Source: Cyclobacteriaceae bacterium
GTDB lineage: Bacteria; Bacteroidota; Bacteroidia; Cytophagales; Cyclobacteriaceae
Length of the DNA stretch: 64,000 bases
Reading direction: 5' to 3'
NCBI GenBank assembly: GCA_958296015.1
Contig: CATQIH010000007.1
Location: forward strand, 1 to 64,000
Below are positions 10,052 through 19,213 of the stretch, piece by piece. Within the stretch, counting starts at the first letter, position 1. Each line of letters opens with the position of its first letter. The notes beneath the pieces are model-generated. The model saw nothing but the letters and a program-made list of their open reading frames with translations. It did no database searches and was not told the origin of the DNA. The translations under genes and the position numbers were made by a program.

Positions 10052-11521
10052 ATGGAACTCAACCACAAGATTGTAAGCGGTATAGGCTGGACCTCTCTTG
10101 CCACCGCCGGGTCACAGGGGATTCGGCTTGTCTTTAAGCTGATATTAGCCAAGTTGTTGTTACCCGAACATTACGGCATCATTGGTATGGCCAGTGTGTT
10201 CATCAGTTTTGTAGAAGTAGTGAGTGAACTCGGACTGACTTCGGCTCTGATTCAAAAAAAGCGTGAGCATATTACTACAGAATATTACAACACTGCTTTT
10301 TGGGCCAACCTAATCATCACCCTCATTGGCTACGTGGCTATTATAGTAATAGCAGCACCTTTTGCCTCCTGGTTTTACAAAGAAGCCATATTGAAAGAAA
10401 TCATTCCCATTTTAGCCATATCTATCGTACTGGATGCTTTTTATGTGATCCCAAGAATCAAGCTTTCACGTAAAATGTACTTTAAGCCTCAAGCTATCAT
10501 CCAGATATCTGCGGCACTTGTAGCGGGCATCACAGCAGTGATACTGGCTTATGCAGGCTTTGGTGTGTGGGCACTGGCTTTTAACGGCATACTGACTTCT
10601 CTTATTTCGGGCATCCTATATTGTGCGAATGTCCGGTGGGTACCAGCCTGGCAGTTTAGCAAAGCAGCGTTTCACGACCTTTTTGGTTTTGGCAGCAAAG
10701 TGCTGGTAGAGCGGATATTCAGCTTTTTTACGCTGAATATAGATTATATTCTTATTGGTAAGCTTATTGGAGAATCTGCCCTGGGTGCTTATACACTTGC
10801 TTTTATTCTCACCAATACTTTCATGAAGCAAATAGTAAAAGTACTCAACAAAGTACTTTATCCGGCATATTCAGCCATGCAGGACGATATCAAAAAGATA
10901 GGACATTATTACCTGCGGCTGGCAAGGCTCAACAACCTGCTGATGGCTCCTATCATGCTGCTGTTCATTGTGCTGGGCAATAAGGTGATTTATGTAGGAT
11001 TCGGCCCGGAGTGGGAGCAGACCATCGTTCCTTTGCGCATACTGGCCCTGGCCGTGATCATCAGTTCCATTGGTGGCTCCGCCTCTATTGTGATGCGAAG
11101 TGTAGGGAGACCCGACCTCTCTATGAAGGTTAATATGTATTGTACCACCTTTAGTACAGTGCCGCTGGTAGTAGCCGGGGCTATCTATTTTGGTATACAG
11201 GGAGCAGCTTTTGGCATTCTGACTGATAGGTTCGTCCGCCTTTTTGTATATCAGTACCACATACACAAACTGGTGGGTGTAAGCATGATGGAACTTAGCA
11301 AACAAGTATCCGCCACCCTGCTGACATGTACTGTCATCGGCATCATCGTCTATAGTTTGGATAATGTGTTGCACATATCTGACATGGCTATGCTGCTGAC
11401 AGGCGGAGCGACTATCGTAGTACTGTACAGCATTTACTTATATCTGTTTGAACGGGCAACTGTCAGCCGGTTGCTGGATGTGATGAAGATACGGCAACGG
11501 ATACCTTTGCTCAGGCTGTAA
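10052..11521 (+). CDS. Lipopolysaccharide/polysaccharide flippase (MOP superfamily, WzxC-like)
   Basis: This 489-aa integral membrane protein has about 12-14 hydrophobic helices. The N-terminal signature GIGWTSLATAGSQGIRLVFKLILAKLL, here abbreviated from a longer conserved start, and the following LLPEHYGIIGMASVFISF match the polysaccharide export/Wzx group, which flips undecaprenol-linked sugar units across the inner membrane. The central FGSKVLVERIFSFFTLNIDYILIGK is the usual second-half repeat start. No glycosyltransferases are nearby, so it may serve O-antigen or exopolysaccharide made elsewhere. Start is ATG 10052. It converges on the next gene with 14 bp between stops. Confidence 0.85.
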   Translation: MELNHKIVSGIGWTSLATAGSQGIRLVFKLILAKLLLPEHYGIIGMASVFISFVEVVSELGLTSALIQKKREHITTEYYNTAFWANLIITLIGYVAIIVIAAPFASWFYKEAILKEIIPILAISIVLDAFYVIPRIKLSRKMYFKPQAIIQISAALVAGITAVILAYAGFGVWALAFNGILTSLISGILYCANVRWVPAWQFSKAAFHDLFGFGSKVLVERIFSFFTLNIDYILIGKLIGESALGAYTLAFILTNTFMKQIVKVLNKVLYPAYSAMQDDIKKIGHYYLRLARLNNLLMAPIMLLFIVLGNKVIYVGFGPEWEQTIVPLRILALAVIISSIGGSASIVMRSVGRPDLSMKVNMYCTTFSTVPLVVAGAIYFGIQGAAFGILTDRFVRLFVYQYHIHKLVGVSMMELSKQVSATLLTCTVIGIIVYSLDNVLHISDMAMLLTGGATIVVLYSIYLYLFERATVSRLLDVMKIRQRIPLLRL

Positions 11522-11535
11522 ACCGGTGCTGTAAC

Positions 11536-12597
11536 CTATTCGCTAATATTCAGGCTCTTGCGCATGTTCTGGATATAGTGGTGCAGAGCTTGCTGCCAGT
11601 CTTTGCTGGCATCCCACACATCACCCACATACACATCACCAGTGTAAATGTGTTTGACATAAAATTTATAGACAGAAGCCTGATCTTCTATAATACTACC
11701 TGATGATTTCTGGCCAGTCTCCTCTTTTTGACTATAACCCAGCATATCCTGAATATGTGCTTTAGACGTATGCAATTTCAATAAAATAAACTGATAGCCA
11801 CTCTGCCGCAGCTTGTCTTCATCGATACCAGAATCAACCAGGTCGTATGCATAGGGATAATTGTCCATGATGCCAGCAAGCGACTCATTGAGGTGGTTTA
11901 CCTGCGTAGTGTCAGCTATACCAGGTGCAGGGTTTTGCATAGAAGATAGATCATCTTCCTGAAACCTGGGCACTGCCATCTTATCCAGCTTGAGGTCTTT
12001 GGCAAAAGCTTCTTCTCTGTGGCCTTTCACCACACTGCCGGCACCTACAAAAAACTCCGGCTGGTCGTTGATCAGATAGTTCTGCACTTCTGCTTTGTTT
12101 CTGTATGCCGCCTTGCCCAGCTCTATCAATAGCTGGTCGCAACTGCTGGCGGTCTGTTTGTATGCCTGCTGGTTTTTTTCAAAAAAGAAGGCGTTCCCGC
12201 TGAATGGCGTAATGACCAGACCGCAGCCGCCTTCCGTTTTGCTGATGACAACAATATTTTTGATCTGCCGCTGCTTCAACCCTTCAGCAAGCTTGCGCGA
12301 AACATCGCGACCTGCCTTTACATCATCGAAATAATAATAAGCTACGGCATCAATGCCTGCATCGCGGAAGGTTTTATGCGCTTCTTGCGACAACTCTTTC
12401 CAGGCATTCGCCTTTTGCTGGGTATGGTCATTAATCAACACCACCGACTTTGTGAATAATACATCTTTGGGAAGCTCTCTGGAACTGCCAAGCGTACGCA
12501 GATTGGCAGGAAAAACAGCGTCATCGTCTTGTGCCCGAAGCGGACAACATATAACACAAAAAGCAAAAACAGACAGTAGCAAAAACGATATTCTCAT
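11536..12597 (-). CDS. Secreted protein of unknown function
   Basis: The chosen start is ATG 12595-12597 (MRISFLLLSVFAFCVICC), giving 353 aa with a clear signal peptide ending LRAQ. The open frame extends 40 residues further up but that part is basic and unlike a signal. The mature part starts DDDAVFPANLRTLGSS. It contains an alpha/beta-looking stretch (KNIVVISKTEGGCGLVITPFSG) and a helical C-terminus ending HHYIQNMRKSLNISE. I do not recognise a family. It probably acts in the periplasm or at the outer membrane. It stands alone between convergent and divergent neighbours. Confidence 0.65.
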   Translation of the reverse strand: MRISFLLLSVFAFCVICCPLRAQDDDAVFPANLRTLGSSRELPKDVLFTKSVVLINDHTQQKANAWKELSQEAHKTFRDAGIDAVAYYYFDDVKAGRDVSRKLAEGLKQRQIKNIVVISKTEGGCGLVITPFSGNAFFFEKNQQAYKQTASSCDQLLIELGKAAYRNKAEVQNYLINDQPEFFVGAGSVVKGHREEAFAKDLKLDKMAVPRFQEDDLSSMQNPAPGIADTTQVNHLNESLAGIMDNYPYAYDLVDSGIDEDKLRQSGYQFILLKLHTSKAHIQDMLGYSQKEETGQKSSGSIIEDQASVYKFYVKHIYTGDVYVGDVWDASKDWQQALHHYIQNMRKSLNISE

Positions 12598-12864
12598 ACA
12601 CTTTTTTGGTTTCACAAGGTGAGAACGCAAAAAAAGCATTTTAATTCGATTATTTCCAGATTTGCGCACAATCCTGTAATGAGAAGGGACATTCGTGCTA
12701 TGGTAAGCGAAAGCCACGACTGCTTGCTACAAATACCTGTTCTGTTAGATATCATCAATGAGTAAAACTACCCGCTAAAGTATGGGCTGAATCTAAACAC
12801 CTTATTTTTTCCGTAGGTCGAAGAAAAGAGAAGCAAAATAAATTTTATTAAAATATACCTTTTT

Positions 12865-14895
12865 GTGCTAAAACCTACACTACTCTCTATACTGCTTTTA
12901 TACTCATTTTCAATGCAAACTCAGTTTCAAAGGCAAGTAATTTTGGAAACCGGCTCTGAAAACCAGGATATTTCCATAGAGCTTGTTGCAGACCTAACCA
13001 ATGACAGTATTCCTGAAATTATTGGCAGAAGCTCCTCTTTAGGTACTGTATATACCCTTTCCCGGCAAGCAGATGGCTCTTATCAGCAAGGCAAACCGCT
13101 TGCTGCCAACAGTGAAGCATGGTCTTTTTTGAAAGCAGGGGATATCAACGGTGATAATTTCAACGACCTGATCATATACAAAGATGACGGGCAGGTCTTG
13201 TGGATGCAAAATGATCAACAAGGTAGCTTTCTGGCAATTCAGACGCTCTTCCAAGACGACCAGGCCAAATTCCTTCAGGCTGATGACCTGATGGCACTGG
13301 ATATTGACAACGACGGCCGGGATGATATCGCGGCACGCTTACCAGGCAAAATTATCTGGTACCAAAGCCAGGGAAATGCAGTTGCTGCCCATCAAACTCT
13401 GCTGGATGTCAAAGAAGATAAAGCTGATGCGTTCGAAGACGGCCAGTTGGCTATATCAGTCATCAACCCTGCCGGATACCGGGTACTGGCTTTGCTGGCA
13501 AATGGTGCAGTCCGTACAGCAAATAATGCTTCCGGTACGTTTGTGTGGGACCAAACGCTTTCTTCTGATACACTACGGGCTGGTTATATCCAATGGGCCG
13601 ATATGGATCAGGATGGGTATCAGGATCTGGTTGTAAGTGATATTTACTCATGGACCGGGATTTATCACTTGTGGTACTACGCGCATGACCCGGATGGTAA
13701 GCTAACTCCAAATATCCAGACGCTGGGAGCAGCGTTTTTGGGCAGCCAAGCCATGCAGTACATAGGGTCGGTATTTCCCTCCGATATAGATGGCGATGGT
13801 GATACAGATACTTTTGTACAAATACAGCCCGAAGGTTGTGATCCGGAATCTCAGACGAGTACCCTGGGATGGCTGGAAAACCAGCAAGACTGGTCTGCTA
13901 CTACCTTTCATGCTATTGCCTCAGAGAAGGCAGTGGCTTTTGCGGACCTTGACAACGATAAAGATACAGATGTTGTGGTAACTACAGCGAATGAAATAAT
14001 TCTGTATCAGAACCCTCTTCAAAAAGGCCAGTTACCAATTCAGGACATTGCTTTGAGTGACGGTACCATTGTTGAAAACATGCCGATAGGTACCCTTGTT
14101 GCTGAAATCATCAGCCAGAACCCAGATACTCTTCTTACTTTTCAGTTAGTTGCAGGTGAAGGTAGCGGTGGCAATGCTTCTTTTGAAGTAAAAGGCCGAC
14201 AACTTTTGACGACTGCCTCTTTAGATTATAAAGTGCAAAACGAATATACTATCCGTTTGCAGGCTACAGATACGTCAGGTACTTCTTTTCAGAAAACATT
14301 TATCATTAGGGTTGTAGAGGTACAGGAAGACAATGCACCCATCGTAGTAAAAGAAATTCCTGCTCAAACGACTTCTGTAGGGCAATATTTTGAACTCACA
14401 ATTCCGGAAGATGCTTTTGCAGATGCCAGCAATAGCCTGACCTATACTGTTTCGCTTATCAAATCAGACACTCTGCCTTCCTGGCTTGCCTTTGATACAC
14501 AGACAAAAACGCTTTCTGGCACACCTTCTCAGGCAGACTCCCTGAACATATCAGTGACAGCTTCGGACATAAACGGCGCATCCGCCAGTCAAAACTTTTC
14601 TCTGGTAATCAAAGACAACATAACCGGCATAAACCTTCCGGATGCTTCCATTGCATTGGTTATTTATCCCAATCCGATAACCCATCAGCAACTGTTCCTT
14701 AGGTTTGATGCACTTTCTGCCAAAACGATCATGTATTACCTATGGAATATCGAGGGAAAAGTGATACAAAAAGGTCAGGCAGTGTACCATCACGATACCG
14801 CCATGATCAGTTTGCAGGACATCCGTCCGGGTGTGTATGTGGTAGAGATACAAAGCGGCTCCAATGTTGCAAGAAAAAGAATTATTGTCCGATAG
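12865..14895 (+). CDS. Secreted FG-GAP/VCBS repeat protein with cadherin-like and Ig-like domains and T9SS sorting domain
   Basis: This 676-aa cell-surface or secreted protein starts at GTG 12865 with a signal peptide. FG-GAP/VCBS calcium-binding loops occur at about 93 (DINGDNFNDL), 147 (DIDNDGRDD), 246 (DMDQDGYQD), 306 (DIDGDGDTD) and 361 (DLDNDKDTD), consistent with an integrin-like beta-propeller. A cadherin-like repeat follows at about 395-490 (IVENMPIGTLVAEI). A putative-Ig domain spans about 493-585 (IPAQTTSVGQYFELTIPEDAF, TLSGTPSQAD). Residues about 597-676 form a type A T9SS sorting domain (YPNPITHQQLFLRF, GVYVVEIQSG, RKRIIVR). The C-terminal domain is removed on export and usually replaced by an A-LPS anchor. 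The function is likely adhesive and no enzymatic motif was seen. Confidence 0.88.
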   Translation: MLKPTLLSILLLYSFSMQTQFQRQVILETGSENQDISIELVADLTNDSIPEIIGRSSSLGTVYTLSRQADGSYQQGKPLAANSEAWSFLKAGDINGDNFNDLIIYKDDGQVLWMQNDQQGSFLAIQTLFQDDQAKFLQADDLMALDIDNDGRDDIAARLPGKIIWYQSQGNAVAAHQTLLDVKEDKADAFEDGQLAISVINPAGYRVLALLANGAVRTANNASGTFVWDQTLSSDTLRAGYIQWADMDQDGYQDLVVSDIYSWTGIYHLWYYAHDPDGKLTPNIQTLGAAFLGSQAMQYIGSVFPSDIDGDGDTDTFVQIQPEGCDPESQTSTLGWLENQQDWSATTFHAIASEKAVAFADLDNDKDTDVVVTTANEIILYQNPLQKGQLPIQDIALSDGTIVENMPIGTLVAEIISQNPDTLLTFQLVAGEGSGGNASFEVKGRQLLTTASLDYKVQNEYTIRLQATDTSGTSFQKTFIIRVVEVQEDNAPIVVKEIPAQTTSVGQYFELTIPEDAFADASNSLTYTVSLIKSDTLPSWLAFDTQTKTLSGTPSQADSLNISVTASDINGASASQNFSLVIKDNITGINLPDASIALVIYPNPITHQQLFLRFDALSAKTIMYYLWNIEGKVIQKGQAVYHHDTAMISLQDIRPGVYVVEIQSGSNVARKRIIVR

Positions 14896-14945
14896 AGAAG
14901 GATTTCTAATGCTGACTAGATTTTTGTTTTAAGGTGAAAAAGAAA

Positions 14946-14970
14946 CCCCGAACGCAACCAACGTCCGGGG
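14946..14970 (-). terminator. Minus-strand terminator-like hairpin without an obvious gene
   Basis: Arms CCCCG and CGGGG, extended by ACG/CGT pairing, enclose a short loop. On the minus strand the stem is followed by TTTCTTTTT. Read on the plus strand there is no T tract, so it does not suit the upstream plus-strand gene. No minus-strand gene lies upstream, since 15.1-18.7 kb is all plus strand. Confidence 0.5.
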
Positions 14971-15140
14971 CCAACTATCAACCTTAAACAAACGCTTAGA
15001 ATAATCCTTGCGTCAGTTAAATTATACAACAACTATGCCTAATAAATTATTGTTTTATATAAAAATAATTAAACTTTAACAAAATTAGTATTTATCTGTT
15101 GAGGGTTAGACGATGTATAATAAATATACAGCCCCATAGT

Positions 15141-15770
15141 ATGAAGAATTACCTACCCTTGTTTCCTCTGAACCTGGTTGCTTTTCCGGGTGAGCACGTC
15201 AATTTGCATATTTTTGAAGACCGCTACAAGCAGTTAATTAGTGAATGCCTTGAAAACAGCCAGCCATTTGGCATACCAGCTTATGTGAAAAATGAGGTAG
15301 GCTATGGCACGGAAATGTTTGTAAATCAAATGGTAAAAAAATATAAAGATGGTACAATGGACGTTGTCACTCACGCAACACGGGTCTTCAAGGTAGCAAA
15401 TTTTTTCAATCCCATAGCCGATAAGCTCTATGCGGGAGGAAATGTCTCATTTCTGGACAATGTCTATGACGATACCTCCAACACAAAGGGTAGAATGATT
15501 GAACTGCTCAAAGAGTTGTACGAGACCATTAACGTAGTCAAATCTGTAGAAATAGCAGAAAACATTGCCACTTTTGACATTGGCCACAAGATAGGATTAT
15601 CGTTGTTGCAGGAGTATCAGCTTTTGCAGTTGGAAAGAGAAAGCGCGCGGCAGGTGTTTATCATCAATCACTTACAGCACGCCATTCCTATTCTAAAAGA
15701 AGTAGAACGGACCAAAGAAAGAATACGTATGAACGGGCATTTTAAACATCTTGACCCGCTGGACTTTTAA
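15141..15770 (+). CDS. LON substrate-binding-domain protein (N-terminal Lon-like, no protease)
   Basis: This 209-aa protein starts at ATG 15141 (MKNYLPLFPLNLVAFPGEHVNL). The upstream extension to 15099 is AT-rich and not conserved. The opening LPLFPLNLVAFPGE...LHIFEDRYKQLI is the hallmark of the LON (PUA-like) substrate-recognition domain. The ATPase and protease parts of Lon are absent. Such stand-alone LON proteins are common and of unclear function, probably protein-binding adaptors. It is cytoplasmic, with no export signal. It lies 28 bp upstream of nuoA and could be the first gene of that transcript. Confidence 0.85.
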   Translation: MKNYLPLFPLNLVAFPGEHVNLHIFEDRYKQLISECLENSQPFGIPAYVKNEVGYGTEMFVNQMVKKYKDGTMDVVTHATRVFKVANFFNPIADKLYAGGNVSFLDNVYDDTSNTKGRMIELLKELYETINVVKSVEIAENIATFDIGHKIGLSLLQEYQLLQLERESARQVFIINHLQHAIPILKEVERTKERIRMNGHFKHLDPLDF

Positions 15771-15798
15771 ATTTTGAGAATAATAGTTAACCTTGGTG

Positions 15799-16302
15799 AT
15801 GTATCATACACAGTTGTCATCTTTTGGAGAAATCTTGCTGTTTGTCGTAGGAGCTATGCTTTTCATGGCCGTCGCGCTGCTTGTTGCCAAACTTATTCGC
15901 CCGAGCAGGCCCAACCAAGAGAAGCTCACCACCTATGAATGTGGCGAAGACCCTACCGGCACTGCTTGGGGGCAATTCAATCCGCGTTTTTACATCATCG
16001 CCCTGATTTTTGTGCTGTTTGATGTAGAGATTGTGTTTTTATTTCCCTGGGCTACCGTTTTTGGCAATGCAGACCTGGTAGAAAGTACCAACGGGCTTTG
16101 GGGGTGGTTTGCTGTGGCAGAGATGTTCATTTTTATTGTTATACTATCTATCGGGCTGGCTTATGCCTGGGCCAAAGGCTTTCTGGACTGGATCAAGCCA
16201 ACGGCAGAGACAACTGCTTATAAGTCGCCTATTCCTAAAGAATTGTATACGCAGGTCAATCAGCGACATAGCAAAAGCATAGCTACTAAAGAGCAGCTCT
16301 AG
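15799..16302 (+). CDS. nuoA: NADH-quinone oxidoreductase subunit A
   Basis: This is a membrane subunit of Complex I, 167 aa from ATG 15799; TTG 15793 would add two residues. Three transmembrane helices are visible (ILLFVVGAMLFMAVALLVAKL, FYIIALIFVLFDVEIVFLF, WFAVAEMFIFIVILSIGLAYAW). The loop TTYECGEDPTGTAWGQFNPRFY carries the conserved cysteine and the quinone-site ECG motif (quoted here with 22 letters reduced to its key elements YECGEDP and FNPRFY). The cytoplasmic tail after the third helix is longer than in E. coli. It is first in nuoABCD. Confidence 0.95.
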   Translation: MYHTQLSSFGEILLFVVGAMLFMAVALLVAKLIRPSRPNQEKLTTYECGEDPTGTAWGQFNPRFYIIALIFVLFDVEIVFLFPWATVFGNADLVESTNGLWGWFAVAEMFIFIVILSIGLAYAWAKGFLDWIKPTAETTAYKSPIPKELYTQVNQRHSKSIATKEQL

Positions 16303-16350
16303 CAAAAGACGATGATACGACAGCACCTTTTTTATTGATCAGAGACGAAG

Positions 16351-16878
16351 ATGGGATTATTAGACCAGGAATTTGGCAAAGGTGGCGTCATTGTCACCAA
16401 AGTAGACGACATCATCAACTGGGCGCGTTTGTCTTCGCTGTGGCCTATGGGCTTCGGACTAGCCTGCTGCGCCATTGAAATGATGTCGACTTATGCTTCG
16501 GGCTACGATCTGGACAGGTTTGGGGTGATTCCCCGCCCCTCTCCCCGGCAGTCGGATGTGATGATTGTGGCAGGAACCGTTACCTTCAAAATGGCAGATC
16601 GGGTACGCAGGCTGTATGAACAGATGTCTGAACCCCGCTATGTTATTTCTATGGGTTCGTGTTCCAACTGCGGAGGCCCTTACTGGGAGCATGGCTACCA
16701 TGTAGTGAAAGGTGTTGATCGCATCATTCCGGTAGATGTGTATGTGCCAGGCTGTCCGCCACGGCCGGAAGCCCTGATTGGTGGCATCATTAAGCTTCAG
16801 GAAAAAATCCGTGCCGAATCGCTGATGGCACCTGCGGCACTGGAAAAACTAATGGCCAAGAAAAAACAAACTGCATAA
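16351..16878 (+). CDS. nuoB: NADH-quinone oxidoreductase subunit B (N2 cluster)
   Basis: This 175-aa peripheral-arm subunit carries cluster N2, the last iron-sulfur centre before quinone. The four ligands are visible: the tandem pair in [10 protein letters not shown], one in [17 protein letters not shown] and one in [12 protein letters not shown]. The start [20 protein letters not shown] is the usual short N-terminus of the Bacteroidota protein. It lies 48 bp after nuoA and 2 bp before nuoC. Confidence 0.96.
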   Translation: MGLLDQEFGKGGVIVTKVDDIINWARLSSLWPMGFGLACCAIEMMSTYASGYDLDRFGVIPRPSPRQSDVMIVAGTVTFKMADRVRRLYEQMSEPRYVISMGSCSNCGGPYWEHGYHVVKGVDRIIPVDVYVPGCPPRPEALIGGIIKLQEKIRAESLMAPAALEKLMAKKKQTA

Positions 16879-16880
16879 GT

Positions 16881-17399
16881 ATGTGTTTTGAAAATATTGT
16901 CACCTTACTTATCGATAAATTTGGCGAAGGGATGTTGGAAGGCACAGACAAAGATGCTACGCCACCCATCATTCAGGTAGCAGTTAAACAGATAGCAGCG
17001 GTGTGCATGGAGCTTTACGAAAATAAGCAGACCTATTTCGACTATTTATCGTGTCTCACGGGTATAGACAATGGACCAGATGCCGGTACGCTGGAAGTTG
17101 TCTATCATTTGTATTCTATACCTTACAATGTTGCTCTAGGTCTGAAAGTGCAGGTACCACGCAATAACAAAGCCACCGATGCCCTTCCACAAGTGCCAAC
17201 CGTCAGCCACATATGGCGCACAGCCGACTGGCACGAGCGGGAGGCTTACGATGTGCTGGGCATTCACTTTACCGGCCACCCAGATATGCGCCGCATCCTT
17301 TTGCCCGCTGATTGGGAAGGGCACCCTTTACGCAAAGATGATCAGTTGCAGCAAAAGTATCACGGCATTCATGTGGATTATAATACAACAGACAATTAA
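16881..17399 (+). CDS. nuoC: NADH-quinone oxidoreductase subunit C
   Basis: This 172-aa hydrophilic subunit connects NuoB/NuoD to the rest of the peripheral arm. Diagnostic text is [12 protein letters not shown], then [21 protein letters not shown], then [21 protein letters not shown] and [18 protein letters not shown]. It is a separate polypeptide here, not fused to NuoD as in E. coli. It starts 2 bp after nuoB, which suggests coupled translation. A 7-nt-periodic repeat lies between it and nuoD. Confidence 0.95.
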   Translation: MCFENIVTLLIDKFGEGMLEGTDKDATPPIIQVAVKQIAAVCMELYENKQTYFDYLSCLTGIDNGPDAGTLEVVYHLYSIPYNVALGLKVQVPRNNKATDALPQVPTVSHIWRTADWHEREAYDVLGIHFTGHPDMRRILLPADWEGHPLRKDDQLQQKYHGIHVDYNTTDN

Positions 17400-17452
17400 C
17401 AACAAGGCAAATAACAAAACACAATTGTTTGTCTTTTGTCTTTTGATATTTT
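17400..17452. repeat. Heptad-periodic quasi-palindrome between nuoC and nuoD
   Basis: The 62-bp gap divides into 7-nt units (ACAAGGC, AAATAAC, AAAACAC, AATTGTT, TGTCTTT, TGTCTTT). The purine-side half is approximately complementary to the pyrimidine-side half around AATTGTT. The same architecture with other unit sequences occurs at 55175, 58319 and 63412. Confidence 0.5.
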
Positions 17453-17461
17453 CTATAAACT

Positions 17462-18679
17462 ATGGCTAACCCTATTCAATATCAGTACGAAAAAGAAAAC
17501 CTGCATCGTTCAGAACCCAATAAATACCAGCCGGAGCACCTAAAGCCCGAAGAAATGCTGATTAATATTGGTCCGCAACACCCTTCTACACATGGTGTAC
17601 TGCGCCTGGAAGTGGTGGTAGATGGAGAGATTGTGGTAGATGTGGTACCTCATCTTGGCTATCTGCACCGCTGCTTTGAGAAACATGCAGAATCGATGCC
17701 CTACAACCAAACTATTCCTTATATAGACCGCATGGATTATCTGGCGGCTATGAACTCCGAGCACGCCTATGTGATGGGAGTAGAACGCATGTTGGGCATA
17801 GAAAAAGATATACCGCCCCGCGTGGAGTACATCAGGGTGCTGGTGGCAGAGCTTAACCGGTTGGCATCTCATTTTGTGTCTATTGGCACCTACGCGATGG
17901 ATATTGGTGCCTATACGCCTTTTCTGTGGATGATGCGCGACCGTGAGCATATCCAGCGACTGTTGGAGTGGATCTGTGGTGCCCGTATGCTCTACAACTA
18001 TATCTGGATCGGTGGCTTGTTCTACGACTTGCCGGTGGGTTTTGAAGAAAGATGTCAGGAATTTATACGCTACCTGAAACCCAAGCTGATAGAACTCAAC
18101 CAGTTGGTCATTGAGAACAAAATTTTTGTAGAACGTACGGCCAACGTAGGCGTATTACCCCTGGACCTGGCGATCAACTACGCCATTTCTGGCCCTATGC
18201 TGCGCGGCTCTGGTCTCAAACTTGATTTCCGGAAGGTGGACAACTATTCTGTCTATCCGGAACTGGAGTTTGATATTCCTGTTGGAGAAGGGCTGATGGG
18301 AACCACTGGCGACTGCTGGGACAGAACCTACGTGCGGGTACAGGAGTGCTACGAATCGGTCAAAATTATTGAGCAGTGCCTGGAAAGGCTACAGAGCGAT
18401 CTGAAACGCACCCGCGAATTTGACCCGAGAGCACATGTGCCTAAGAAGATTCGTCCTAAGAAACAGGATTTTTATGTGAGAGCCGAAAATCCACGGGGAG
18501 AACTCGGCTTCTTTTTCCGGGCCGATGGCCGGTCTGATATTCCCTTCCGCTGCAAGGCCAGAAGCTCGTGTTTTGTCAACCTGTCTGTGATTGCAGAAAT
18601 ATCAAAAGGAGGCATGGTCGCCGACCTCATTGCTATCCTAGGTTCAATTGATATTGTACTGGGAGAGGTGGACAGGTAA
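17462..18679 (+). CDS. nuoD: NADH-quinone oxidoreductase subunit D
   Basis: This 405-aa 49-kDa-type subunit builds the quinone pocket with NuoB and is related to [NiFe]-hydrogenase large subunits. Landmarks are [16 protein letters not shown] (pocket histidines), [29 protein letters not shown] and the C-terminal DIVLGEVDR. Full length. It is the last plus-strand nuo gene; its stop lies 12 bp from the stop of the convergent nuoJ. Confidence 0.96.
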   Translation: MANPIQYQYEKENLHRSEPNKYQPEHLKPEEMLINIGPQHPSTHGVLRLEVVVDGEIVVDVVPHLGYLHRCFEKHAESMPYNQTIPYIDRMDYLAAMNSEHAYVMGVERMLGIEKDIPPRVEYIRVLVAELNRLASHFVSIGTYAMDIGAYTPFLWMMRDREHIQRLLEWICGARMLYNYIWIGGLFYDLPVGFEERCQEFIRYLKPKLIELNQLVIENKIFVERTANVGVLPLDLAINYAISGPMLRGSGLKLDFRKVDNYSVYPELEFDIPVGEGLMGTTGDCWDRTYVRVQECYESVKIIEQCLERLQSDLKRTREFDPRAHVPKKIRPKKQDFYVRAENPRGELGFFFRADGRSDIPFRCKARSSCFVNLSVIAEISKGGMVADLIAILGSIDIVLGEVDR

Positions 18680-18691
18680 ACCAAGATTGAC

Positions 18692-19213
18692 TCAATCCAT
18701 CTGCCGCTGCGCGATATAGGCAGCTCCGATCAGGGCGATGAGCAACAGCACAGCAGCTACCTCAAAGGGCAGAATATATTCGCTCATCAGCTTGATACCT
18801 ATTAGTGGTATGGTAGATTCTTTGACAACTTCACCGGAAGCCTGCGCTCTTACGATCCATTGCAGAGAAGATACATGGGCTTTGAGAATACCATACAGCA
18901 GCAGAGAAAACACAGATACGCCTATCAATCCTCCCCAAAAACGATGATAGGTTGGTGTCATAACGGCTTGTCCAGATATCTTATTGGTCAGCATCACGCC
19001 AAAAATCATCAGCACCAGAATGCCGCCTACGTAAACCATGATCTGCGTGATGGCTATAAAGTCGGCACCGGCAAATACATATACGGCTGCCACTCCCAGA
19101 AAACAAATGATCAATAAAAAAGCTGCATGTAGTACATTCCGGGCAAAAAGTATCAGCAGGGCAGACAATGCCGTGAGCGTTGCGAAAATATAAAAGATTA
19201 CTTGCTGTGCCAT
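18692..19213 (-). CDS. nuoJ: NADH-quinone oxidoreductase subunit J
   Basis: This 173-aa membrane-arm subunit has five transmembrane helices (for example VIFYIFATLTALSALLILF, LHAAFLLIICFLGVAAVYVF, ITQIMVYVGGILVLMIFGVM). The pi-bulge helix motif AITQIMVYVGGILVLMIF is typical of NuoJ. The start codon overlaps the nuoI stop as TAATG at 19211-19215, so translation is coupled. It lies on the strand opposite to nuoABCD and nuoK does not follow. Confidence 0.94.
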   Translation of the reverse strand: MAQQVIFYIFATLTALSALLILFARNVLHAAFLLIICFLGVAAVYVFAGADFIAITQIMVYVGGILVLMIFGVMLTNKISGQAVMTPTYHRFWGGLIGVSVFSLLLYGILKAHVSSLQWIVRAQASGEVVKESTIPLIGIKLMSEYILPFEVAAVLLLIALIGAAYIAQRQMD

